Part shown: positions 35,096-44,502 of the stretch, in pieces | Position numbering within the stretch: the first letter of the stretch is position 1 | Layout of the letters: each line of letters begins with the position of its first letter | Source: JBDWFY01 sp965275915 | GTDB taxonomy: Bacteria > Pseudomonadota > Alphaproteobacteria > Rhizobiales > Stappiaceae | Direction: 5' to 3' | Assembly: GCA_965275915.1 (NCBI GenBank) | Contig: CBDHYI010000007.1 | Location: forward strand, 2,170,001-2,234,000 | Length of the DNA stretch: 64,000 nucleotides | The notes under the pieces: model-generated | Told to the model about the DNA's origin: nothing | Databases searched by the model: none | Seen by the model: only the letters and a program-made list of their open reading frames with translations | Program-made: the position numbers and the translations under genes

Positions 35096-37640
35096 ACCGC
35101 ATGCGGTCGCCTTTGGGATCGAACAGCGGCTCAGGATTGATCCGTGCGGGACAGCGAACGCCCAGGATTTCGATTTCAAACAGCCCGGCCTCATCATGGT
35201 CCGCAAGCTCCGACGGAACGTAGCCTTGTGCAATCGAGGCTTTCACATAGTGGCCATATCCTCCGGACGTGACCCACCCGACGACCCGCCAGTCCCCGTC
35301 CCGTTGCGGATGCTGTGTCGGCGTTTCGGACCCTTCAGCATCAAATCTTTGCGCGCCATGGCCGTGCGGTGGAATGACGGTGTCAAAATCCTGTTCGCCC
35401 ACTTTCGCCCAGATCGGCTCGTCGGCCATGACGTCGGCGGTGCCCGCGTCAATCACAAAGGAAACGCGGCGCAGTTTCGGTCCATCGGCATATTCGCGCG
35501 CGGCCGCGTCGCGCCCGATGAAATCGGTCTTGTCCAGCTTGATGAACCGGTCCATTGAGGCCTCGAAGGGTCCGTATATCGGCCGAAGCTCTGCGAACCA
35601 GGTCGGGAAACTCTTCTCAAGCCGCATGGAAAGCAGCGCCCGCATGCCGAAGTCAACAATCCCGTGGATCGCACCGGCCTGCCTGATCCCGTCATAGACC
35701 GTGCGCTGATAGGAGGGCTCCATCCAGATTTCATAGCCAAGATCGCCGCTGAAGGTGATCCGGTTGACCATGGCGGGCGCTCCGGCGACATCCATTTGGC
35801 GGAAATCCATGAAGCGGAAAGCCTCGTTGGAGACATCCTCCTCGCACAGCGAGGCCAGGACATCGCGGGATTTCGGCCCGGTGACGGACAAACCGACAAG
35901 GCCGGTTCCGAACCGTCTTATGGACACGGATCCGTCCCGGGGCAGGTGCCGTTCGAACCAGCGCATGTGATATTTCTGTGCGGCGATGGAGCCCCACATC
36001 ATGAAACGATCGTCTTCCGCCCTGGCGATTGTGAAGTCGCCGATCAGCTTGCCGTTTTCGTTCAGCATCGGCGTCAGAACAATCCGGCCCCTCTTCGGCA
36101 TTGTGTTCGTCATCAGGCGATAGAGGAATGCTTCGGCGCCCTCTCCGGAGATCTCGTATTTGGCAAAATTCGCGATCTCGGTAACCCCGGCCGCCTCGCG
36201 CGCCCGGCGGACCTCTCTGCCGACATGGTCAAAATCGTTCGACCGGTGGAAACTCAGAATGTCATGCGCCTCGTCCGCCGACGGTGCGAACCACATCGGC
36301 GTTTCCAGGCCCCAGCTGTCGCCCATGACGGCGTGATTCTTTTCCTTCATCACATCGTAGAGCGGCGTGGTCTGCTGCGGTCTTGCAGCGGGCAGTTCCT
36401 CGTTCGGGAACCGGATGGAAAAGCGCCGCGAATAGTTTTCCCGCACCTTGGCGTTGGTGTAGCGCAGCGTGGCCCATTCCCCGAAGCGGGCCACGTCCAT
36501 GCCCCAGACGTCATAGCCGGGGTCGCCGTCCACCATCCAGTTGGCGAGCGCATGACCGACACCTCCGCCCTGCGAAAATCCCGCCATCACAGCGCAGGCG
36601 CACCAGAAATTGGTCAGCCCCTGCACCGGCCCGATGAGCGGATTTCCATCCGGGGCGAAGGTGAAGGGACCGTTGATCGTCTGTTTGATTCCTGCGGTCT
36701 CAAAAGCCGGAAAATGGGTGAACCCGATTTCCAGCGACGGTGCGATCCGGTCCAGATCCGGTGCCAGAAGTTCGTGACCGAAATCCCAGGGGGTGTTGAC
36801 CTCAGACCATGGTTTGCAGGCTTTCTCGTAAGTTCCAAGCAGCAGGCCGTTGCGTTCCTGCCGCGTGTAGATCTCGCCTTTGAAATCGATCACACCGACC
36901 AGTTCACGGCCGGTCTCCTGATTGAATTCAATCACGTCCGGCATGTCTTCCGTCAGAAGATACATGTGCTCCATGGCAAGAACGGGCAGTTCCAGGCCGA
37001 CCATCCTGCCCACTTCGCGGGCCCACAAGCCGCCTGCATTCACGACATGATCTGTCCTGATGCTTCCCTTTTCGGTGATCACGGTCCAGGTGCCGTCCGG
37101 TGCCTGGGTGATCTCGACCACCCGGTTGCGCAGCTCGATCTGTGCGCCCAGCGCCCGCGCCGCCTTTGCATAGGCATGCGTCGTGCCGGACGGATCCAGA
37201 TGGCCCTCGACGGGATCCCACAGGGCGCCGACGAATTTGGTTTCATCCATCAGCGGGAACATGGCTCCGGCCTCGGACGGGGTGATGATCTCCGTTTCCA
37301 TTCCCAGGCACCGTCCGCGCGCATGGGTCAGGCGCAGAAAGTCCATCCGTTCCTCACTGTCGGCCATCATGACGCCGCCCGTGAGATGCAGGCCGCAGGA
37401 CTGCCCGGAAATGTCCTCAAGCTCGTCATAGAGCGACACCGTATAGGCCTGCAGTTTCGCAACATTCGGATCGCCGTTCAGCGTGTGAAAACCGCCTGCC
37501 GCATGCCACGAGGAACCGGACGTCAGCTCCGACCGTTCGATCAGCAGGACATCTTTCCAGCCCGCGCGCGCCAGATGGAAAAGCACGGAGCAGCCGACGA
37601 CACCGCCGCCGATAACAATTGCCTGATATCTGTCTTTCAA
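35091..37640 (-). CDS. FAD-dependent oxidoreductase with GcvT domain (dimethylglycine/sarcosine dehydrogenase-like)
   Basis: An 849-residue two-domain protein. Residues 1 to about 380 are a DAO flavin fold (VIGGGVVGCSV; SSWHAAG, where the histidine usually carries covalent FAD). About 430-720 is a GcvT folate-binding domain (SGEGAEAFLYRLMTN, FSGDLGYEIWM) and 740-835 the GcvT C-terminal domain. The family oxidises N-methyl amines such as dimethylglycine and hands the formaldehyde to tetrahydrofolate. The start is TTG at 37640, 6 bases after the upstream stop. It is the last gene of an operon with a second flavoprotein and an MttB homologue. Confidence 0.88.
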   Translation of the reverse strand: MKDRYQAIVIGGGVVGCSVLFHLARAGWKDVLLIERSELTSGSSWHAAGGFHTLNGDPNVAKLQAYTVSLYDELEDISGQSCGLHLTGGVMMADSEERMDFLRLTHARGRCLGMETEIITPSEAGAMFPLMDETKFVGALWDPVEGHLDPSGTTHAYAKAARALGAQIELRNRVVEITQAPDGTWTVITEKGSIRTDHVVNAGGLWAREVGRMVGLELPVLAMEHMYLLTEDMPDVIEFNQETGRELVGVIDFKGEIYTRQERNGLLLGTYEKACKPWSEVNTPWDFGHELLAPDLDRIAPSLEIGFTHFPAFETAGIKQTINGPFTFAPDGNPLIGPVQGLTNFWCACAVMAGFSQGGGVGHALANWMVDGDPGYDVWGMDVARFGEWATLRYTNAKVRENYSRRFSIRFPNEELPAARPQQTTPLYDVMKEKNHAVMGDSWGLETPMWFAPSADEAHDILSFHRSNDFDHVGREVRRAREAAGVTEIANFAKYEISGEGAEAFLYRLMTNTMPKRGRIVLTPMLNENGKLIGDFTIARAEDDRFMMWGSIAAQKYHMRWFERHLPRDGSVSIRRFGTGLVGLSVTGPKSRDVLASLCEEDVSNEAFRFMDFRQMDVAGAPAMVNRITFSGDLGYEIWMEPSYQRTVYDGIRQAGAIHGIVDFGMRALLSMRLEKSFPTWFAELRPIYGPFEASMDRFIKLDKTDFIGRDAAAREYADGPKLRRVSFVIDAGTADVMADEPIWAKVGEQDFDTVIPPHGHGAQRFDAEGSETPTQHPQRDGDWRVVGWVTSGGYGHYVKASIAQGYVPSELADHDEAGLFEIEILGVRCPARINPEPLFDPKGDRMRS

Positions 37641-37646
37641 AGTGCT

Positions 37647-38954
37647 CTAACCCAATACCGAAAAACTCGAATTTTCATTGACATCGCGGTTGCGCGAAAA
37701 CGGCTGAAGCGAAATGGTATGCCCGATCTTTTTCAGCTCGAAAGTGAGGGGCTCCCGGTCGTGATCACGACCGTTTTCGCAGGCGTCGATCAGTGCGGCC
37801 ATCAGTTTCCCCACGACCGGCGCATTCTTGAACTGATTGCCGCTGGTTCCAACCGCCATGTAGTAGCCCGGCAGGTCGCTTTTGTCGTAGATCGGCATCC
37901 AGTCTTCGGTAACATCGTAAAGGGCGACTGTACCGGCCGCCTGTCCGGGAATGCCCAGGGACGGAATCCGCTGCGCCAGGCGCATGACCATCGTCTGCCA
38001 TTCCTCGGAAAACGCATCATTGTAATTGTCGGGATCATCCACCCAGTGCAGCGGATCGCAGTCCGGCTCGGTCGAGCCAAGCTGGATATTGTTGCCCACT
38101 TCCGGCCGCGCATAGACGGCAATGTCGATATCGCAAAACACGACGCCGTCCTTTTCGAAGTTAACGCCTTGCGGTGCAGGCACCTGCGCCACTTCCCGGC
38201 GCAGGGCGCGCGTGGTCATCTTCATAGTGCCGGCCACGCCGGCCATGCGATTGACGGCCGACGAATAGGGTCCGCCGACATTTACCACGACAGGGGCGTC
38301 GATCCGGTCACCGCCGGTCAGGGTCACACCTGAAATGCGGCCGTCCGTCCGACGAATTTCGGCGACCTGGGCGTTAAAACGGAATTCTGCGCCGTGGGCG
38401 ATCGCCGCCTTTTGAACATTTTGCGCCGCAAGTTTGGGATCGGAGACATAGCCGCTGGTGGGAAAAAACACCGCGCCCGCGACTTTTCCGCCCGTTGCCT
38501 CCCCAAAACCGTCCTCATCCATCTTTTTGGCCGGTGCGAACCTATTCAGGTCCGGCGCCGGCAGCCATTTCGCGATGTCATCGGCCTGGATGTGTTCGTA
38601 CGGGCAGCCGAGTTGGTCCATCGTCCGGCAGACCGTTTCAAGATGGTTGTTTTCAGGTGTTTTGACGACCAGTGAGCCGATGTCATTGTAGCGGATCGGA
38701 TGAATGCCCGTCACAGGCCCGATATATCGCTCCCAGTCCTTCCAGTAGTGCCATCCTTCATAGGCCAGAGCACATGTTTCAAATGCTGAGTAATACGTGC
38801 GGATAATAGCGCTTGAACTGGAGGTTGACCCGTGGCCGGCCTCCGGGAGTTTGTCGATTGAGAGGGTTTGTTTACCCGATTTGGCGAGTTCGAAAGCCAC
38901 GCAGCAGCCGATAATGCCGGCTCCGATAATGATGACATCGTACTGTGTTTTCAT
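37647..38954 (-). CDS. FAD-dependent oxidoreductase (DAO family, sarcosine oxidase-like)
   Basis: A 435-residue DAO-type flavoprotein: IIIGAGIIGCCVAFELA at 8-24, a GSTSSSSAIIR segment at the flavin and the C-terminal YYMAVGTSGNQFKNAP. It lacks a GcvT domain. The ATG at 38954 has AGCAGGTGAC upstream. It lies between the MttB-family gene and the GcvT-type dehydrogenase, so oxidative N-demethylation or amine oxidation is likely. Confidence 0.85.
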   Translation of the reverse strand: MKTQYDVIIIGAGIIGCCVAFELAKSGKQTLSIDKLPEAGHGSTSSSSAIIRTYYSAFETCALAYEGWHYWKDWERYIGPVTGIHPIRYNDIGSLVVKTPENNHLETVCRTMDQLGCPYEHIQADDIAKWLPAPDLNRFAPAKKMDEDGFGEATGGKVAGAVFFPTSGYVSDPKLAAQNVQKAAIAHGAEFRFNAQVAEIRRTDGRISGVTLTGGDRIDAPVVVNVGGPYSSAVNRMAGVAGTMKMTTRALRREVAQVPAPQGVNFEKDGVVFCDIDIAVYARPEVGNNIQLGSTEPDCDPLHWVDDPDNYNDAFSEEWQTMVMRLAQRIPSLGIPGQAAGTVALYDVTEDWMPIYDKSDLPGYYMAVGTSGNQFKNAPVVGKLMAALIDACENGRDHDREPLTFELKKIGHTISLQPFSRNRDVNENSSFSVLG

Positions 38955-38990
38955 GTCACCTGCTTTCGACAACGGCGTTGGGTTTTCAGC

Positions 38991-40571
38991 CTAATAGTCT
39001 GTGGGAACACCGCCCTCGGCCTTTCTGCGCGCGACGAAATCGTCCAACTCCTCCCGTATGGCCGCGTCCATGGGCGGAGCCTGGAAGTCTTTCAAAATCT
39101 GTTTCCAGAGCTTGTTCGCGCGCCTGGCTGTATCTTCAGCGCCCCTGTCGCGCCAGTTTTCAAAATTTGACCAGTCCGACAGGAACGGCATGTAGAAGGC
39201 GCTCTCGAAGCGCTCCTGCGTATGCTGAATGCCGAAGAAGTGGCCGCCCTGACCGACCTCGCTTACTGCTTCAACAGCCAGTTCGTCACGATCCCAGCTG
39301 ACGGGCTTCATATAGGCGATAAGCTGCTGGATCTGCTCGCAGTCCATGATGAATTTTTCATAGGATGCGCACAGACCGCTCTCGAGCCATCCGGCGGCGT
39401 GATAAACGATGTTGGTTCCCGATGTCATGGCGGCGAAAAGGGAATAAGAGCTTTCCCAGGTTGCCTGGCTGTCCACCGTGTTCGAGACACAGGTGTTTGA
39501 AGATCTGAGCGGCAGATTGTAGTGACGCGCCATTTGCCCCGTCATCTGCGTGGTCCGGATATATTCCGGCGTGCCGAAGGCCGGAGACCCCGAACGCATG
39601 TCCACATTCGAACTGAACGTGCCGATCGCGCACGGGCAGCCCGGCCTGATACACTGGATCAAAACGATTGCGCACAGGGCTTCGGCAAGGGACTGCGCGA
39701 CGGTTCCAACCAGCGTGATCGGCGACATCGCCCCGGCGAGCGTGAAGGGCGTGACGATGGTCGGCTGACCGTTGCGGCTCAATCGCATCAGGCCGTCAAG
39801 CATCGGCCAGTCGTGTTTCAGCGGCGAGGTCGAGTTGATGTTGGTGAACATCCGCGGCCTGGCCGAAAACTCCGACCGACTCAGGCCGCCCGCGATGCGG
39901 ACCATTTCCATCGCATCTTCAATACGGCCGGCCCCGAGGCTATAGGCATGAACAGCTTTGTCCGACAGTGTCAGCTGATCATGCAGGCAAATGAGATGCC
40001 GGATGGATGAGTGTATATCCACCGGTTCAACCGGATATCCGGCAATGGCGTGAATGCAGTTGAAAAACTGCCCGAGTTTTACAAGATCCCGGTGCCCGGA
40101 GTGATCGCCTGAGCGGCGGCCCCGATCCAGATCGGAGCAGTTGGGCGCGGAGGCGACGGTCGTAAAAAGCATCCGGTCGCCGCCGACCGTAATTTCACGG
40201 TCGGGATTTCGAGGTGTTATCGTGAACGCCGCGGGAGCAAACCCGATCTTTTCAAGAACCAGGGCCCGGTCCATTTTCACCAGCGCCCCTTCGGCGGTCC
40301 GGTTTGAAATGGAACAGCCTGCCTGCTCAAGAATTCCCACCGCTTCGGGATTGAGGAATTCGACTCCGACCTCCTCCAGAATGCGCATGGCCGCATCATG
40401 AACGGCTTCAACGCCCTCCGGAGGAAGCGGCTCGATTGGCCGGTCGGAGTTGATCGGAACCTGCCAGGGAAGCTGTCTCACGCTTCCGGAGCCGCTGCGT
40501 CGGTTTGCTGATCGACCGCCTGATCCGCGGCGGCTTTTCCTGGACAGTCTTGCTGGTGTGGCATCAGTCAT
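38991..40571 (-). CDS. Trimethylamine methyltransferase (MttB) superfamily protein, non-pyrrolysine type
   Basis: A 526-residue MttB-superfamily protein (RILEEVGVEFLNPEAVGILEQAG near the N-terminus, VTPFTLAGAMSPITL, and WESSYSLFAAMTSGTNIVYHAAGWLESGL later). The N-terminal 40 residues are basic and probably disordered. No in-frame internal amber codon occurs; TAG is used only as the stop, so it is not a pyrrolysine enzyme. Such members move a methyl group from a quaternary amine (glycine betaine, proline betaine, carnitine) to a corrinoid protein. No corrinoid partner is encoded in the window. Confidence 0.85.
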   Translation of the reverse strand: MTDATPARLSRKSRRGSGGRSANRRSGSGSVRQLPWQVPINSDRPIEPLPPEGVEAVHDAAMRILEEVGVEFLNPEAVGILEQAGCSISNRTAEGALVKMDRALVLEKIGFAPAAFTITPRNPDREITVGGDRMLFTTVASAPNCSDLDRGRRSGDHSGHRDLVKLGQFFNCIHAIAGYPVEPVDIHSSIRHLICLHDQLTLSDKAVHAYSLGAGRIEDAMEMVRIAGGLSRSEFSARPRMFTNINSTSPLKHDWPMLDGLMRLSRNGQPTIVTPFTLAGAMSPITLVGTVAQSLAEALCAIVLIQCIRPGCPCAIGTFSSNVDMRSGSPAFGTPEYIRTTQMTGQMARHYNLPLRSSNTCVSNTVDSQATWESSYSLFAAMTSGTNIVYHAAGWLESGLCASYEKFIMDCEQIQQLIAYMKPVSWDRDELAVEAVSEVGQGGHFFGIQHTQERFESAFYMPFLSDWSNFENWRDRGAEDTARRANKLWKQILKDFQAPPMDAAIREELDDFVARRKAEGGVPTDY

Positions 40572-40615
40572 TTCCTGAGCCTAAGTCGTGAACTCACACG
40601 ATTTCAAGCAGATTT

Positions 40616-40633
40616 ATGGGTCCACACCCTAAT
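40616..40633. repeat. Short recurrent intergenic motif
   Basis: ATGGGTCCACACCCTAAT, the near-twin of 35078-35095, lies about 45 bases upstream of the MttB-family gene. A related CCTGAGCCTAAGTC stretch overlaps that gene's ribosome binding site at 40574-40587. Confidence 0.45.
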
Positions 40634-40779
40634 CACAACCTGCTCTGAGTGTTAAACATCGGATCGATCAGGCAGCCATCTCCACATGCCATTGGTTCAA
40701 TGTCATGATTCTTGTGCCTTTGCCCGTCCTGTCCGGTTTGCGGGCTGTGGGTATTCAATGCCTGTTGATAAAAACTGTA

Positions 40780-41402
40780 TCAATGGCCTGCAGCGGGCAG
40801 ACAGGACGGCTCAAGGGCTTCGAGATACTTGTATCCCAGCACAAACTCGCGGTGCCCCAGCTCTTCTGATACAGAACGCCGGCTCCGGGCGAGGGACAGA
40901 AGTTTGTTGTAGATTTCGCAGCCGATTCCATCCAGTGGCACGTCATCATCCAGAATGCGGCCGGCATTGACGTCCATGTCATCCTTCATGCGCCGATAGG
41001 TGTCGGGATTGGCGCAGACCTTGAGGATGGGGAGATCGCTGAGCCGACCACCGAACCCCGTCCTGTGACAAAGATGACAGCATAGGCTCCGCAGGCAATC
41101 ATTTCGACGATTTCTGACGTGTCGTTGATATTTGGAAAACCAAAGCGCGGATCGCCGTCCGCAGTTCCCCGGCTGAAGGAGCCGTATCCCATTTTCGCGT
41201 GATAACGGATTGCCTTTTGAACGCATGCGATCAGAGCGGCGCCCAACTCAGGCGTTGCAGTCCGCTCGCCCATCGCATGTTCGCAGCCCACCAGTTCCCC
41301 GGTCTCTTCGAAGATGCAGGCGGCGCTTTCCCGGGCCAGCCTGTTCGGCGGACGAGGCGGTGTCGGCAAAACGATCGTCGGCATTTTGATCACCAGGGAC
41401 AA
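40780..41402 (-). pseudogene. UxaA-family (altronate/galactarate-type) dehydratase remnant
   Basis: Two frames together give the C-terminal part of a UxaA-family dehydratase. The first frame holds ACIFEETGELVGCEH, MGYGSFSRG, FGFPNINDTSEIVE and FVTGRGSVVGSAISP. The second, after a shift at 41029-41032, holds LKVCANPDTYRRMKDDMDVN and the family ending EFVLGYKYLEALEPSCLPA. The shift is a four-C run on the coding strand where five would restore the frame. The N-terminal half is absent, and an internal segment between SRGTADG and DPRFGF is missing. A functional enzyme is not possible. Confidence 0.85.
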
Positions 41403-41492
41403 TGTTGCCGAATGTATGTAAGCTGTACCAGGGAGTTCGCGCCGATTTGGCGCGGACTCGTCTTATCCTGAGATAGAGGTTCGCTTTTTACC

Positions 41493-42518
41493 ATGGAGGC
41501 TCTGGTCATCACGTCGATCGGCAAGACGGAAATCCGTACCGTTCCGGAACCGGAAATCGGGCCGGAGGATGTTTTGCTGAGAGCCACGCATGTCGGATTG
41601 TGCGGCAGCGATCTCAATACGTTTCGGGGTCTCAATCCGCTTGTTGAACTGCCGCGTATCCCCGGCCATGAAATTGGCGCGACGATACTGGCGAAAGGCG
41701 CGCAGGTTCCTGAGGAATTTGCAATCGGCAAAACCGTCATTGTGGTGCCTTACACCGAATGCGGAAAATGTTCCTCGTGCCGAGCCGGACGAACCAATGC
41801 CTGCCGGTACAATCGAACGCTGGGAGTCCAGCAGGATGGCGGGATGTCCGAGCGTCTGGTCGCCCGTCATGACCGGTTGATCCTCAACGATACGCTTTCA
41901 AGCCGTCATCGGGCCTTGGTTGAGCCGCTGTCCGTTGGTTTTCATGCCGTCGGGCGTGGATCGGTTCGGGAGAACGAGACCGTGGTTGTCTTGGGCGGTG
42001 GCATGATCGGCGTCGGCGCCATGATCGGCGCCCTTGCGCGCGGGGCGCGGGTTATCGGTGTCGAAGTCAGCGAAGCAAAGCGGCAAACGCTCATGGATCT
42101 TGGACTGGCGGCTGTCATCAATCCTCAAACAAGTGATCTGAACGCCGAGATACGCGCACTTACGGACGATGAGGGCGCGGATGTCGTGATCGAAGCCGTC
42201 GGCTTGCCCGAAACGTTCCGGGAAGCGATCGGTCTGGCCTGCTTTGCCGGACGGGTGGTTTATGTCGGTTATGCCAAGGCCGAAGTCAGCTACGACACCA
42301 AGTTTTTCAATTTGAAGGAGCTCGATATTTTCGGCTCCCGAAATGCCACAAGAGCGGACTTCGAGGCCGTCATCACCTACCTGGAAAAAAACGCTGCGGC
42401 TGCGGATAGTCTGATCTCACGCGTTTTTCCCTGGGCGGAGGCCGACCAGGCGTTCGATTATTGGGAAAGCGTCCGCGACACGACCTTCAAGGTCATGCTT
42501 GAGCTGGAAAATGCCTGA
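41493..42518 (+). CDS. Zinc-dependent alcohol dehydrogenase (sugar/polyol dehydrogenase-like)
   Basis: A 341-residue medium-chain dehydrogenase with catalytic Cys37 (GLCGSD), His59-Glu60 (GHE) and structural cysteines 90, 93, 96 and 104. The nucleotide site is LGGGMIGVG near residue 168. All residues are intact. It lies between remnants of a dehydratase and an SDR, and probably belonged to the same sugar-acid pathway; L-galactonate or fuconate type dehydrogenases are the nearest idea. It may now act alone or with uxuA. Confidence 0.87.
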   Translation: MEALVITSIGKTEIRTVPEPEIGPEDVLLRATHVGLCGSDLNTFRGLNPLVELPRIPGHEIGATILAKGAQVPEEFAIGKTVIVVPYTECGKCSSCRAGRTNACRYNRTLGVQQDGGMSERLVARHDRLILNDTLSSRHRALVEPLSVGFHAVGRGSVRENETVVVLGGGMIGVGAMIGALARGARVIGVEVSEAKRQTLMDLGLAAVINPQTSDLNAEIRALTDDEGADVVIEAVGLPETFREAIGLACFAGRVVYVGYAKAEVSYDTKFFNLKELDIFGSRNATRADFEAVITYLEKNAAAADSLISRVFPWAEADQAFDYWESVRDTTFKVMLELENA

Positions 42519-42530
42519 GCAAACCGGCTT

Positions 42531-42738
42531 CGCCGGGCTGGATCGATACGGATCTTTATCGCAGTGCGACGGCGCGCGATGTTCCCCGCCGGCAGAAAAT
42601 CAAATCCCGCATTCCGATGGGCACCCGGGAAAACCGGAGGATATCGGCTGGGCCTGCGCGTTTCCGGCCCCACCGGCTGCAAGGTATGTCACCGGGCAGG
42701 TGCTGCTGGTGGATGGGGGCGGAGCAACCGGTTTTTGA
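42531..42738 (+). pseudogene. SDR dehydrogenase remnant (C-terminal end, frameshifted)
   Basis: About 70 codons encode an SDR C-terminus: PGWIDTDLYRSATA and KIKSRIPMGTREN in one frame, then PEDIGWACAF and YVTGQVLLVDGGGATGF in the next. One missing C at 42634-42635 explains the switch. The cofactor-binding and catalytic parts are absent. Confidence 0.82.
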
Positions 42739-42832
42739 TAATACAATCGATTTAAATGATGCCAATCCGGCGGATTATAGTCTAAACATCTCACAATGAA
42801 CCCATCCGGTTTCCATCACGCGGGGGCATACT

Positions 42833-43260
42833 ATGCAGGAAGGTGAAATCTATGTCGCCACCGGCTCGTCTCTGAATTATGCGCTTTGGGGAGGTCTGAT
42901 GTCTGCAAGGGCGATACATTTAAAGGCGGCGGGCGTGGTGCTCGATGGATATGTCCGGGATACTGCGGAGATAAGAAAACTCGGGTTTCCGGTTTTTTCG
43001 CAGGGAAGTTACGCCCAAGACCAGGGTGCGCGCGGCAAAGTTCTCGATTACCGTGTCCCGATCAGGATCGGCGCGGCTTCCATTCAGCCGGGCGATCTGC
43101 TTTTGGAGATGACGAGGGCGTTCTGGTCATTCCCAAACAGGTCGAGACGGAGGCAGCCGAGCGGGCGTTGGAAAAGGTTGAGACGGAAAGCGAAGTGGCG
43201 GTTGCGATCCGTAATGGCATCAGCACGCACGAAGCTTTCGACACGTTCGGAGTCATGTAA
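42833..43260 (+). pseudogene. RraA-like (HMG-aldolase/RraA family) protein remnant
   Basis: The first frame reads EIYVATGSSLNYALWGGLM, VVLDGYVRDTAEIRKLGFPV and ARGKVLDYRVPIRIG, an RraA-family core. The ending FGDDEGVLVIPKQVETEA to FDTFGVM is in the next frame. The shift is at 43101-43104, a four-T run where five would restore it. Roughly 80 N-terminal residues are missing. RraA-family proteins include 4-hydroxy-4-methyl-2-oxoglutarate aldolases and oxaloacetate decarboxylases. Confidence 0.82.
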
Positions 43261-43317
43261 TCTTGGTATCGGCGCAGTCCGGCGCTGACGATTGAAAATT
43301 CTCAAAACAGGTGATTG

Positions 43318-44502
43318 ATGCGACAAGGTTGGCGATGGTACGGCCCGGACGCGGGTGTTTCCCTTGATACTGTCAGGCAGGCGGGGGCAACGGATGTCGT
43401 CACCGCATTGCATCAGGTGCCGATTGATGAGGTCTGGACGTCCTCGGCGGTCGCTGAGCGAAAGGACCTGATCGAAAGAACGCCCGCCGGACGGACACCG
43501 CTTGTCTGGTCGGTGGTTGAGAGCATTCCCGTGCCCGATGCAATCAAGCGCAAGGGCGGCGCTGCGAAGCAGGCCATTGAAACGTGGACCGCCAGCATGG
43601 AAGCCGTGGCTCAAAACGGCATCCGGTTGATCTGTTACAATTTCATGCCGGTCGTTGACTGGACACGCACGGACCTGAATTTTCCGACCCCGACCGGCTC
43701 GACCGCAATGCGGTTCGATCAGGACCGCTTTGCGGCCTTTGACTTGCATATCCTTGAGCGTCCGGGCGCACAGGCGGCCTATTCGGAGGCGGCGAAAAAA
43801 CGGGCCGCTTTGACCTACGGCCGCATGTCTGCGGAAGAGATCGGCGCGCTCACGTCCAATATCACCAGCGCCTTGCCCGGCTCGACAACCGAGCCGCTGA
43901 CACTCGATGAATTCCGGGAAAAACTGGTTGAATATGCCGATATCGACGCCGAGGCTTTCCGCCGGAATCTCATCGGCTTTCTTGAGGCGGTCACGCCGGT
44001 TGCGGAAAAGCTTGGCGTCCGTCTGGCGCTGCATCCGGACGATCCGCCCCGGCCTTTGTTCGGACTGCCGCGCATTGCCTCGACCGAGCAGGATTATCAG
44101 TCGCTTTTTGACGCGGTGCCCTCGCCGGCCAACGGGATCTGCTTTTGCACGGGCAGTCTGGGCGTTCGTCCGGACAACGATCTGATCGGGATGGCGCGAC
44201 GGTTTGCTCCGCGTATCCATTTTGCCCATCTGCGGGCCACGAAACGGGAAGCGGACAGCCTGTCCTTCTACGAAGCGGCGCATCTTGAAGGCGATGTCGA
44301 CATGGTCGGCGTGCTGCGGGAATTGCTCAGGGAAGACAGGACACGACAGGCCGCCGACACAATCATCTTCCGCCCCGACCACGGACAACGGATGCTGAGC
44401 GATTTCGATGAGGAAGGCAGTCCCGGTTACCCGCCCGTCGGCAGGCTTCGGGGCCTGGCCGAACTGCGCGGTATTATAACAGCGCTTGACTACGGCGCCT
44501 GA
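43318..44502 (+). CDS. uxuA: Mannonate dehydratase UxuA
   Basis: A 394-residue UxuA (RQGWRWYGP at the N-terminus, ICYNFMPVVDWTRTDL, LALHPDDPPRPLFGLPRI, GICFCTGSLGVR and FRPDHGQ near the C-terminus). It dehydrates D-mannonate to 2-keto-3-deoxygluconate with Mn or Fe. The histidine/cysteine metal ligands in HPDD, FCTGS, HFAHLR and RPDHG are present. ATG at 43318 preferred to the TTG just before it. The only clearly intact named enzyme in the decayed sugar-acid locus. Confidence 0.95.
   Translation: MRQGWRWYGPDAGVSLDTVRQAGATDVVTALHQVPIDEVWTSSAVAERKDLIERTPAGRTPLVWSVVESIPVPDAIKRKGGAAKQAIETWTASMEAVAQNGIRLICYNFMPVVDWTRTDLNFPTPTGSTAMRFDQDRFAAFDLHILERPGAQAAYSEAAKKRAALTYGRMSAEEIGALTSNITSALPGSTTEPLTLDEFREKLVEYADIDAEAFRRNLIGFLEAVTPVAEKLGVRLALHPDDPPRPLFGLPRIASTEQDYQSLFDAVPSPANGICFCTGSLGVRPDNDLIGMARRFAPRIHFAHLRATKREADSLSFYEAAHLEGDVDMVGVLRELLREDRTRQAADTIIFRPDHGQRMLSDFDEEGSPGYPPVGRLRGLAELRGIITALDYGA

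Noticed and set aside
35664..38333. Very long open frame (about 890 codons) on the plus strand across the two flavoprotein genes
   Set aside because: It is the antisense of two genes with clear flavin motifs; its product has no recognisable domain and is rich in Arg, His and Pro, as expected for GC-rich antisense frames.
38991..40571. Possible pyrrolysine codon in the MttB homologue
   Set aside because: No in-frame TAG occurs inside the gene; TAG is only the terminal stop.
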